Positions 26,968-34,549 of a DNA stretch of 64,000 nt are shown one piece after another (the first letter of the stretch is position 1; the number at the start of each line of letters is the position of its first letter). Where the stretch lies: contig NC_018581.1 of assembly GCF_000143885.2 (NCBI RefSeq), positions 5,146,001-5,210,000 of the forward strand, read 5' to 3'. Below the pieces are notes generated by a model. The model was not told where the DNA came from, made no database searches, and saw nothing but the letters and a program-made list of their open reading frames with translations. This DNA comes from Gordonia sp. KTR9 (GTDB lineage: Bacteria; Actinomycetota; Actinomycetes; Mycobacteriales; Mycobacteriaceae). A program made the position numbers and the translations under genes.

Positions 26968-27149
26968 GGGTGATCACCTCCGTGCGTGTCGGATGACGGG
27001 TCGTCGGTGACCACGACGCCATGCGAGGGCGCATCGTGCGGCGCGGGCTCGACGTCGGGTCCCCAGGCGCGCCCGACGCCGAAGGCGATCGCGAAGACCG
27101 CGATCAGCGCGACGACATACGTCAGGGGCCCGGTGACAGCGGATCTCAT
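26964..27149 (-). CDS. small single-pass membrane protein in copper operon
   Basis: 61 residues: a hydrophobic helix ([20 protein letters not shown], residues 9-28) followed by a short His/Asp-rich tail ([20 protein letters not shown] then GGDHP). It starts 2 bp after the copZ stop, and its TGA overlaps the copA ATG, so it is an integral part of the operon. The four-histidine acidic tail could bind copper outside the membrane and help CopA or scavenging; this is inference. No known family is recognised. Confidence 0.8.
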   Translation of the reverse strand: MRSAVTGPLTYVVALIAVFAIAFGVGRAWGPDVEPAPHDAPSHGVVVTDDPSSDTHGGDHP

Positions 27150-27151
27150 CG

Positions 27152-27358
27152 TCAGACCAGCGCGTAACCGGCCTCGGTGACGGCTGCCGCGACCTCGTCT
27201 CGTCCGAGTTCACGGTCGGCCGCGACCCGCACCGAGCCGTCGTCGACGGTGACCTCGACGCTCGTCACGCCGGGCAGCGCCTCGATCTCCTCGCGGACCG
27301 ACGCGGCGCAATGGCCGCAGGTCATGCCGGTGACGGTGTAGGTGCTGGTGGTGCTCAT
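27152..27358 (-). CDS. copZ: copper chaperone CopZ (heavy-metal-associated domain)
   Basis: 68 residues making up a single heavy-metal-associated fold. The metal motif is GMTCGHC (residues 11-17), followed by the usual VREEIEALPGVTSVEVTVDD and AVTEAGYALV. CopZ carries Cu+ to the N-terminal domain of CopA in the cytoplasm. GAGGAG upstream supports the ATG. It lies 51 bp after csoR and directly before the small membrane protein and copA. Confidence 0.93.
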   Translation of the reverse strand: MSTTSTYTVTGMTCGHCAASVREEIEALPGVTSVEVTVDDGSVRVAADRELGRDEVAAAVTEAGYALV

Positions 27359-27409
27359 GTCGGTACTCCTCGAATCGTCGTGTTACGGGGATGGATCAGG
27401 CGGGAACGA

Positions 27410-27703
27410 TCAGGACTTGACCAGGCGCGTGATCGCGGCCATGGCCTCGTCGACCTTCGCCTTGCCGGCTTCGTCGCTCTCCTGCGCGGCATGCACCACG
27501 CAATGCGCCATGTGCTCTTCGAGCAGACCGAGGCTGACCGCCTGCAACGCCTTCGTCATCGCCGACACCTGGGTCAGGATGTCGATGCAGTAGGTGTCCT
27601 CCTCGACCATGCGCTGCAGTCCGCGCGCCTGGCCCTCGATGCGCTTCAGTCGGCGGAGGTAGTCGTCCTTCCGGCCGATGTAGCCGTGCTGATGCTCGTC
27701 CAT
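27410..27703 (-). CDS. csoR: copper-sensing repressor CsoR
   Basis: 97 residues, an all-helical repressor of the CsoR/RcnR family (DUF156). The Cu+ ligands are present as Cys39, His64 and Cys68 (DTYCIDIL and EEHMAHCVVH), which is the C-H-C set of true copper sensors. GGGAGAATC before the ATG at 27703 supports the start; an upstream in-frame start at 27754 would include the operator. Loss of DNA binding on Cu+ uptake would switch on copZ and copA. A GGGTAT inverted repeat is 16 bp upstream. Confidence 0.94.
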   Translation of the reverse strand: MDEHQHGYIGRKDDYLRRLKRIEGQARGLQRMVEEDTYCIDILTQVSAMTKALQAVSLGLLEEHMAHCVVHAAQESDEAGKAKVDEAMAAITRLVKS

Positions 27704-27718
27704 GATTCTCCCGTCCGA

Positions 27719-27735
27719 ATACCCCTCAAGGGTAT
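27719..27735. promoter_or_regulatory. CsoR operator candidate
   Basis: ATACCC (27719-27724) and GGGTAT (27730-27735) are perfect complements with a 5-base centre. This matches the form of known CsoR sites, which are GC-centred with flanking TA-rich ends. It lies 16 bp upstream of csoR, where it would cover the ribosome site or the transcription start. Confidence 0.75.
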
Positions 27736-27767
27736 GCCCGACCAGGTATACCACCAGCGAGCCGATA

Positions 27768-27785
27768 ACGGTACCCCCCTACCGT
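27768..27785. promoter_or_regulatory. second inverted repeat upstream of csoR
   Basis: ACGGTA (27768-27773) and TACCGT (27780-27785) are perfect complements flanking CCCCCC. A half-element GGTATACC lies between this site and the first operator (near 27745-27752). Together they suggest a multi-site CsoR promoter or overlap with the -35 region. The remaining sequence to 27921 shows no further feature. Confidence 0.5.
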
Positions 27786-27921
27786 ATCGAAGAGTCCGGG
27801 CACGTCACCGCCTGCGCGCGGGCGTCGGCCCCTGCGGAGGAGGTCGCCTGCTCACGGACAAGCGCGCCGGCCCACAACCCGGGCCGAGGGCCCCGGGGTG
27901 GGGGTCAGGCCGTGCCCTCCC

Positions 27922-28788
27922 CTACGACCGCAGCGCGGCAGCCAGCTTGGCCAGGGCGGTGGCCACCTCGTCGAGCGCGGCTCCGATGGCGGCGACCCGG
28001 GCGGCGTCGAAACCCGGAGCGCCTGGGTCCGGCCCCGGGACGGCCGGAAGGTTCCCCGGCGCAATCCCCGTCGGCCCCGAACCCGGGCGGACGGCGGTGG
28101 GGCCGCTGATACCCGGACCGCCGACGACCGGGCCACTGGCACCCGGGCTGCCGACACCCGGGCCGTCGAGTGGATCGGCGGGGTCCGTCGACGGCGAGTA
28201 GGCGACGTCGTAGCCATCGGTGCGATGGCGTCGGCCGTGGTAATCGTCGGCGGTCAGTGGCTCCACGTTGGTCGAGCGCCGTCCGCCGCGATACGACGTG
28301 TGCGGCTCGGGATCGGCAGGCGCCGGGGGCTGGGCGGAGAGCGACGCGGCCGGGTGCGAGTCGGGCAGGCGGTGCGAGCCCATCCGCGGGGGTGACTGCC
28401 GATGCGGATCGACGGCGCGATCAGGCGTGCCGGACTGCGGATTGGGTGCGCCCGCACCGGTCATCACCGATGGGGCGTGCCCGTTGCTGCGCGCGTAGAA
28501 GTGCGGACCGCCATGTCCGGCGAAGAACACACATCCCGCGCCTTCGGGCGACGGGACCGGGCAGGGGTTGCGTTCGATGAGCGACTGGGCGCGATCGTCG
28601 AAGTCGTTCCACTCGAGCCAGAGACGCCGATCGTGCCGCGGGTGCGTACTCGCGTCGGTGGCGTGGTTGCCCCGGTGGCCGATCGCCAGCCGGCACTGGA
28701 GCAACCAATCGGAGTCACCCGACAGTCCCAGCGCCGCGCGTTCGGCCGGCCGGCACACCACCGTCGACCAACAGCCCTCGCCGTTCAT
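27922..28788 (-). CDS. unrecognised protein with duplicated C-x4-GH-x-G-x-H motif
   Basis: 288 residues of unknown family. The first 100 carry two exact copies of the pattern C-x4-G-H-x-G-x-H: Cys32 to His42 (CRLAIGHRGNH) and Cys86 to His96 (CVFFAGHGGPH), each preceded by another Cys (12, 32 region and 76). This suggests two small metal-binding knuckles. Residues 105-260 are disordered and rich in Pro, Gly, Ser and charged residues; the last 27 (AARVAAIGAALDEVATALAK) form one amphipathic helix. It is read toward csoR but no shared operator is evident. The function is unknown. Confidence 0.75.
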   Translation of the reverse strand: MNGEGCWSTVVCRPAERAALGLSGDSDWLLQCRLAIGHRGNHATDASTHPRHDRRLWLEWNDFDDRAQSLIERNPCPVPSPEGAGCVFFAGHGGPHFYARSNGHAPSVMTGAGAPNPQSGTPDRAVDPHRQSPPRMGSHRLPDSHPAASLSAQPPAPADPEPHTSYRGGRRSTNVEPLTADDYHGRRHRTDGYDVAYSPSTDPADPLDGPGVGSPGASGPVVGGPGISGPTAVRPGSGPTGIAPGNLPAVPGPDPGAPGFDAARVAAIGAALDEVATALAKLAAALRS

Positions 28789-28965
28789 ACGGACTCCCCT
28801 TCATGCCTTGCATCGCCGCAGATCTTCGCGCGACCACACCCCTGTGATGCGCATTGTGGTCTTCTCGTGCCCGTAGGGCGTCGTGCCGCCCCGATCGCAA
28901 GCCCCCCGGCATGCACATCTGCAGCGGCCGCCCCCGGTGGCCACTGTTGGTGAAGATCCCGCGGG

Positions 28966-29988
28966 TCAGTCTACGAAGCGGGCCGGTCCGGTGCCACCCT
29001 CTCGGCCCCGCGCGTTTGAAGTGACGAACGCGAGGATCCTCTCGTTCACCTCGTCGGGCCGGTCGAGGTGCAGGAAATGACCCGCCCCGGCGACGACCGC
29101 GGCCGCGCTGGCGGCGGGTAAGACGTCGCGGACGTGGTCGGTGAGGCGCGACTGCATGCACCCGTCTTCGGCTCCGTGCAGATACAGCGTGGGACAACGC
29201 GGTTCGCCCAACCAGTCTTCTCGCAGCGCGGCGTAGCGAGGATGCGTCCGCGGGCGGCGCAGCGCGCGGTAGTACCCGAGGGCCGCCGTCCGGTGCGCGC
29301 GCGTGGGCAACGCCGCCAGGGCGTGGTCGACGTCGAGTCGGTGGTCGGGTCGCGTGGCCGCCGTGCCCGTGTTCAGTCGCCAGCGGCGCCACAGCAGCGG
29401 GATCAGCCGGTCGAGCGCCCGTTCGGGCAGCCACGGCAACTGGTTGAACGCGATGTACCAGCTCATCAGCGCCTGCCGCGCGAGGATCCTGGCACCGTCG
29501 ATCCCGCCGGCGACCGAGCGTCGTACCGCCGGGACCGGTGGCACCGACATCGAGACCACCCGTGCGTACGGATTGTCGTCGCGGTGGGCCACCGCGTTCG
29601 CCGTCATCGCGCCCCAGTCGTGCCCGATCAGCACCGCGTCGTCGCCCGCGCCGATGGCGCCGTGGATCGCTCGCGCGTCGTAGGCGAGTGCTGCAACGTG
29701 AAAGTCGTTGTCCGCCGGTATTTCCGACGGTGCGTAGCCGCGTGTGAAGGGAGCGATCACGCGATGCCCGGCGGCGGCTAGTTCGGGTCCGAGGTGCCGC
29801 CACGTCCACGCCGAGTCGGGGAATCCGTGCAGACACACGACGACGGGCCCCGCCAGGGGACCCCACGCCAGCGCGTGCAGGGTGATGTGTTCGAGCTCGA
29901 GGGTGATCCGTTCCGGCGTCGCGGCGACCGGGTCACCGTGATCGGGGGTGCCCTCGTCCCCCGAGCCGTCTGCTGAGATCTGGGTCAT
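28966..29988 (-). CDS. alpha/beta hydrolase, epoxide-hydrolase-like
   Basis: About 340 residues with the epoxide hydrolase/dehalogenase layout. The oxyanion motif is LHGFPDSAWTW, the nucleophile Asp sits in LIGHDWGAMTA, and the C-terminal LYLHGAEDGCM and GAGHFLHLDRP supply the acid and His. The Asp nucleophile in GHDWG indicates an epoxide hydrolase or haloalkane dehalogenase rather than an esterase. The cap is Arg- and Trp-rich (LIPLLWRRWRLNTG). The start at 29988 (MTQISADG) is one of two close Met codons. It follows nadB on the same strand after a 54-bp gap, but an operon is uncertain. Confidence 0.9.
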   Translation of the reverse strand: MTQISADGSGDEGTPDHGDPVAATPERITLELEHITLHALAWGPLAGPVVVCLHGFPDSAWTWRHLGPELAAAGHRVIAPFTRGYAPSEIPADNDFHVAALAYDARAIHGAIGAGDDAVLIGHDWGAMTANAVAHRDDNPYARVVSMSVPPVPAVRRSVAGGIDGARILARQALMSWYIAFNQLPWLPERALDRLIPLLWRRWRLNTGTAATRPDHRLDVDHALAALPTRAHRTAALGYYRALRRPRTHPRYAALREDWLGEPRCPTLYLHGAEDGCMQSRLTDHVRDVLPAASAAAVVAGAGHFLHLDRPDEVNERILAFVTSNARGREGGTGPARFVD

Positions 29989-30042
29989 CGGGGCCAATCT
30001 AACGCCGACGGCCCACCGGGCGCACCGAGTTGACCGGTCGCG

Positions 30043-31689
30043 TCAGCCGGGTACGCCCGCGTGGCGCGCTTCCCGCAGTTCGCCGTCGACGATCCGGAAC
30101 ACGCGCGACTCCGCCACGTCGGCGGTCAACGGGAAATCCGTGCGGACATGCGCGCCCCGCGACTCGGTGCGTGCGGCTGCTGCGGCGACGACTGCCGTCG
30201 CGGTGAGCGTGAGCGCCGCGTCTTCGACGTCACGCACCGTCTCCGCCACCCGCCGGGGTGCGGCGGCGAGCGTGTCGGCCGCCGCGGCGAGCCCCGAAGC
30301 CGACCGTCGCAGGGCCACTCGGCGCGTCATCGTGTCCTGCAGCTGATCGCGGTCCAGGATCGGGACGGGTGACTCATACCGCCGACCACCGCTCTCCGGA
30401 ACCGGGAGGCCGCGCCGCGCGGTCGCCACCGCTGCCGCGCGACGGCCCATCACCAGACCTTCGAGGAGACTGTTCGACGCCAGTCGGTTGGCACCGTGCA
30501 ACCCGGTGCGCGCGACCTCGCCCGCCGCTAGCAACCCGTCCACCGCGGTGCGCGACGACTCGTCGGTGACGACGCCGCCGCACAGATAGTGGGCTCCCGG
30601 CACGACCGGGATGCGTCCGGACGCGGGGTCGAGCCCGGCGGCCCGGACCCCCGCGGCCACCGTCGGAAAGCGGGTCTCGAAGCCGACGACGCCGCTCACG
30701 TCGAGGTAGACGCACGGGTGTCCGGTGAGCTCGATCGCGGTCTGCACGGCGTCGGCCACCACATCGCGGGGCGCGAGATCACCCATCGGGTGGACGCCCG
30801 CGGTGACCGACCGGCCGTCGACGTCGACGAGTCGGCCGCCCTCCCCGCGCACGGCCTCGCTGATGAGCGTCCGTCGTCCCCGCGCGCCCTGGGTGTACAG
30901 CATCGTCGGGTGGAACTGGATGAACTCGAGATCTGCCACCTCCGCCCCGGCTCGCAACGCGAGCGCGATGCCGTCGCCGGTCGACCCGGCCGGATTGGTG
31001 GTCGCGGCGTAGAGGTGCCCGGTTCCGCCGGTGGCGAGCAGCACGGTCGGCGCCAGGACGGACTCGGTACGTCCGGCCCGCAGGCAGTCGACGCCGACGG
31101 CTCGACCGTCCTCGAGGCGGACCGAGGTCGCGATCGTGTCGTCGAGGAATCGGATCGGCGGCACGTCCCCGCCGGCGCGTCGGACGGCCTCGTGGAGCGC
31201 CCGCTGGATGGCCGCCCCGGTCGCGTCACCGCCGGCGTGGATGATGCGCCGCCGGGTGTGACCACCCTCGCGGGTCCGCAGCAGCGAACCGTCGGCGTCG
31301 CGGTCGAATTCGGCGCCCCAGCCGATGAGGGCCGACACCGAGGCCCAGCCATCGGCGAGGATGAGACCCGAGGCCGTCGGCTCGGTGAGTCCGCCGCCGG
31401 CGGCGACCGTGTCGGCCAGGTGGCGGTCCACCGAGTCGTCGCCGCGCCGCCCCCCCGGCTCCGTTCCCGGTATCACCACCGCGACACCGCCCTGGGCGTA
31501 GAACGTCGAGGTGGGCTGATCCCCGCTCTCGGCGTCCCAGTGCGGGCCCTTGTTGAGGACGACGACCCGGAGTCCGTCCTGGGCGGCCCACAGCGCCGCG
31601 GTCAGGCCGGCGATGCCGGCACCCACCACCACCAGGTCGGCGCGGACCGTCTGATCCGTCCCGGCTCCCATGCGTATGGACCCGCTCAT
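30043..31689 (-). CDS. nadB: L-aspartate oxidase
   Basis: About 548 residues of the succinate dehydrogenase flavoprotein family. The FAD motif VVVGAGIAGLTAALWAAQDG is at about 19-38, QGGVAVV marks the substrate loop, IQFHPTMLYTQGARG and EAVRGEGGRLVDVDG follow, and HPMGDLAPRDVVADAV carries the NadB-type catalytic arginine region. It oxidises aspartate to iminoaspartate for NAD synthesis, which NadA then uses. Neither nadA nor nadC is adjacent, which is unusual for actinobacteria. The ATG at 31689 is chosen because GAGAGGCGAGTG precedes it; Met at 31671 is an alternative. Confidence 0.92.
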   Translation of the reverse strand: MSGSIRMGAGTDQTVRADLVVVGAGIAGLTAALWAAQDGLRVVVLNKGPHWDAESGDQPTSTFYAQGGVAVVIPGTEPGGRRGDDSVDRHLADTVAAGGGLTEPTASGLILADGWASVSALIGWGAEFDRDADGSLLRTREGGHTRRRIIHAGGDATGAAIQRALHEAVRRAGGDVPPIRFLDDTIATSVRLEDGRAVGVDCLRAGRTESVLAPTVLLATGGTGHLYAATTNPAGSTGDGIALALRAGAEVADLEFIQFHPTMLYTQGARGRRTLISEAVRGEGGRLVDVDGRSVTAGVHPMGDLAPRDVVADAVQTAIELTGHPCVYLDVSGVVGFETRFPTVAAGVRAAGLDPASGRIPVVPGAHYLCGGVVTDESSRTAVDGLLAAGEVARTGLHGANRLASNSLLEGLVMGRRAAAVATARRGLPVPESGGRRYESPVPILDRDQLQDTMTRRVALRRSASGLAAAADTLAAAPRRVAETVRDVEDAALTLTATAVVAAAAARTESRGAHVRTDFPLTADVAESRVFRIVDGELREARHAGVPG

Positions 31690-31877
31690 GTCACTCGCCT
31701 CTCGCCGCGGCATCCGAAGTCCCGCCACACCCGGTGGCCGGCATCCGGGAGAACAGCCCCGAACTGTTTTCGATTCCCAGTCGAAAACCCTACCCTGCAG
31801 CTGCGCGGGACGACATGCTCGACGGCGGCCGCCGTGGTGATGTTTCACCACGTCCACTTGGGGCAACCCCGAGCAGC

Positions 31878-33404
31878 ATGAAAACCCTCTGGTTCGACCC
31901 CGCGGGCGAGGCAGCCCCCGACGCCCTGCCCGATGTCCGTCCGGAGACGATGCCCATCGACGTCGTCGACACCTTCGACCAGGTCGTCGTCGGCGGCGGG
32001 ATCACCGGCCTGACCACCGGCCTGCTCCTGGCCCGCGCCGGTCAGTCGGTTGCGGTCCTCGAGGCGCGCCACATGGGCGCCGCCGCGACCGGCCACACCA
32101 CCGGCAAACTCTCACTGCTGCAGGGCACCCGACTGTCGTCGATAGCGAGCCGCCACGGGCACGCGGCCGTCCAGGACTATGTCGACGCCAATCGGGAGGG
32201 ACAGGCCTGGTTGCGGCACTACCTCGAACATCGCGGGCTGCCCGTCGACGAGCGGGCCGCCCTCACCTTCGCGGCCACCTCGTCCGGCGCGAAGTCGGTC
32301 GAGAAGGAGTTCGAGGCCTGCCGCGCCCACGACCTCCCGGTCGAACACGTCGACTGTCCCGAGTTGCCCTTCGACGTCCGCACCGCGATCCGCCTCGACG
32401 GACAGGCGCAGATCGACCCGATGGTCGTGCTGCGTGCCCTCGCCGACGACCTGCGCGCGCACGGCGGCCACTTCTACGAGGGCGTCCGCGTGCAGGGCCT
32501 GCGCCACGGCTCACCGAACGTCCTCTCGACCGACGCGGGCGACGTGCGCGCCGACTCGGTGGTCATCGCGACCGGACAGCCCTTCCTCGACCGCGGCGGA
32601 TTCTTCGCCCGGGTCCATCCCCAGCGGTCCTACGCGGCCGCGTTCATCGTCGACGGGGACATCCCGCGCGAGATGTACCTCGGCTCCGACAACCCGTCGG
32701 TCTCGCTGCGGACGGTCAGGCGACCCGGTTACGACCGTGAACTGCTGATGGTCGGCGGATTCGGGCACGAGGTGGGCCGGACGAAGTCCGAGCGACAGCA
32801 TGTCCTGGACATGCTCAGCTGGACCGAGAAGCACTTCCCCGGTGCCCGGATGGTGGCCCGCTGGTCGGCCCAGGACTACACGACCATCGACGAATTGCCC
32901 TATGTGGGACCGATTCTCCCCGGCGTCGAGTCCGTGCAGGTGGCGACCGGCTTCGCCAAGTGGGGTCTCACCAACGGCGTCGCGGCGGCGCTGGCGATGA
33001 CCGGTCGCATCCTGGGGTCCGAGCCCCCGTGGTCGGCGACCCTACGTCCTTGGCGCACCACCGAGATCAGTCGCCCGGGGTCACTGGCCTCGGCGGTGTC
33101 GGCGAATGCCCAGGTCGCCGGATACATGGCGGCGGGCTATCTCTCGCTGCTGAAGCCGACCGACGGTGCACCTAAAGAGGGCAACGGCAATGTCGGACGC
33201 TCCGGCGTCAAGCCCGAGGGCGTGTGCACGGTGCAGGGTCAGACGCGGTCCGTCGCGCCGCTGTGCACGCACCTCTACGGGGTGCTGCGGTGGAACGACG
33301 CCGAGCAGTCCTGGGATTGCCCGTTGCACGGCTCGCGGTTCAGCCACACCGGCGAGGTCCTCGAAGGGCCGGCGACACGAAACCTGGCTTCGCACAACGA
33401 CTGA
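31878..33404 (+). CDS. FAD-dependent oxidoreductase with C-terminal Rieske domain
   Basis: 508 residues. A DAO-type FAD domain covers about 1-400 (VVVGGGITGLTTGLLLARAG, then VLEARHMGAAATGHTTGKLS). The last 90 residues are a Rieske [2Fe-2S] domain with the first CxH in LCTHLYGVLRW and the second CxxH in CPLHGSRFSHTG. Fusions of this type occur in bacteria, and the electron path is thought to run from Rieske to FAD or reverse; the substrate is not known. It is divergent from nadB and convergent with an SDR gene. The ribosome site is weak, so the start is moderately sure. Confidence 0.9.
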   Translation: MKTLWFDPAGEAAPDALPDVRPETMPIDVVDTFDQVVVGGGITGLTTGLLLARAGQSVAVLEARHMGAAATGHTTGKLSLLQGTRLSSIASRHGHAAVQDYVDANREGQAWLRHYLEHRGLPVDERAALTFAATSSGAKSVEKEFEACRAHDLPVEHVDCPELPFDVRTAIRLDGQAQIDPMVVLRALADDLRAHGGHFYEGVRVQGLRHGSPNVLSTDAGDVRADSVVIATGQPFLDRGGFFARVHPQRSYAAAFIVDGDIPREMYLGSDNPSVSLRTVRRPGYDRELLMVGGFGHEVGRTKSERQHVLDMLSWTEKHFPGARMVARWSAQDYTTIDELPYVGPILPGVESVQVATGFAKWGLTNGVAAALAMTGRILGSEPPWSATLRPWRTTEISRPGSLASAVSANAQVAGYMAAGYLSLLKPTDGAPKEGNGNVGRSGVKPEGVCTVQGQTRSVAPLCTHLYGVLRWNDAEQSWDCPLHGSRFSHTGEVLEGPATRNLASHND

Positions 33405-33420
33405 AGCTCGCACATACCGG

Positions 33421-34401
33421 TCACAGCGACCGGGACAACCCCGGATCGGGGTGGCGGAGGGTCCCCGCGAACGTGGCCTGCCCCAGGATCCGCCGGAACA
33501 CAGGGCGGGTCAGCGTCGCCACCGGGCGCTGCACCGCGCCGGCGAACAGCCGCACGCCGACATCGAGTGCGCGCGCATCGAGTCCGACGGGGATGCGGTC
33601 CCGCCCCGCCAGCACTCCGTCGAGGATGGCCGCGGCCGCCGCGGCGGGTCTGGTCCCGGGCAGGCGATGATCGAATCCGCGGGTCACGAAGTCCCGCACC
33701 CCGGGTGTCACATAGCGGGCACGGGCGGCGATCTCGGTGTGCACGACGCCGGGGTGCACGACGTGTACCCGGACACCGGAACCCGCGGCGCGCAGCTGGT
33801 GCTGAATGGTTTCGGAATACCCGCGCGTGGCGAACTTCGACGCCGAATACGCGGACTGCGCAGGCGAACCGAGGAAACCGAACGCGCTCGAGGTGTTCAC
33901 GATGGAACCGCTCCCGGCCGCCTCCAGATGCGGAAGGAAGGCCACCGTGCCGTTCACCACCCCGCCCAGGTTCACGGACATGATCCGCCGCGCGTAGTCG
34001 TCGTCCTCCTCGAGGACCCCGGCCACCATCGTGATCCCGGCGTTGTTGAACACCATTGCCGGCGGCCCGGATTCGTCGACGACGGCGCCTGCATAGGCGG
34101 TCATCGCGTCCGTGTCGGACACATCTGTCTCGTCGACGTGAACGCGGGCCCCCGCGTCGCACAGCCGTACCGTCTCCCGGACCGCCGCGACGTCGACGTC
34201 GACCAGATACAGCTCGACACCCGCGCCAGCGAATCGTCGCGCCAGCGCCCGGCCCATGCCTGCCCCGGCGCCGGTTATCACCACCGGCCGTCCGGCACAT
34301 CGTCGACGTAGCCGACGGTCGGAGACCCGCGGGTGCCACAGGCGTTCGAGAGGAAATGACAGGCCCGGCCGTCGCGACCGGGATTCAGACGAGTTCGTCA
34401 C
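33421..34401 (-). CDS. SDR family oxidoreductase with extended N-terminus
   Basis: 326 residues. A basic 35-residue leader precedes the cofactor motif ITGAGAGMGRALARRFAGAG. NNAG is at about residue 120, the catalytic Ser is in IVNTSSAFGFL, and YSASKFA gives the Tyr and Lys. A C-terminal 60-residue extension has basic and amphipathic character (GRDRIPVGLDARALDVGVRL), like SDR7C-type lipid or retinol dehydrogenases that sit on membranes. A 148-bp gap separates it from the divergent flavoprotein gene. The substrate is unknown. Confidence 0.9.
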   Translation of the reverse strand: MTNSSESRSRRPGLSFPLERLWHPRVSDRRLRRRCAGRPVVITGAGAGMGRALARRFAGAGVELYLVDVDVAAVRETVRLCDAGARVHVDETDVSDTDAMTAYAGAVVDESGPPAMVFNNAGITMVAGVLEEDDDYARRIMSVNLGGVVNGTVAFLPHLEAAGSGSIVNTSSAFGFLGSPAQSAYSASKFATRGYSETIQHQLRAAGSGVRVHVVHPGVVHTEIAARARYVTPGVRDFVTRGFDHRLPGTRPAAAAAAILDGVLAGRDRIPVGLDARALDVGVRLFAGAVQRPVATLTRPVFRRILGQATFAGTLRHPDPGLSRSL

Positions 34402-34549
34402 CCGAGCGGACTACCCCCTTGCCGGGCCACTACACATCGCCCATGATCACCTGACGCGGCCACGGCGTCGCACGCACGCGTTTACCGTGTGGGGCCGCGG
34501 GTACCCCGCGCACCGGACGGACGTGGCCACGGCGGAGAGGAGTCGATCG

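Noticed and set aside
25450-26973. 507-codon plus-strand frame opposite copA
   Set aside because: It is rich in Arg, His and Asp and lacks any motif, while copA is complete on the minus strand.
30589-31881. 430-codon open frame on the plus strand opposite nadB
   Set aside because: The minus frame encodes a full L-aspartate oxidase with all motifs. The plus frame is a GC-rich mirror with biased Arg, Gly and Asp content and no domain.
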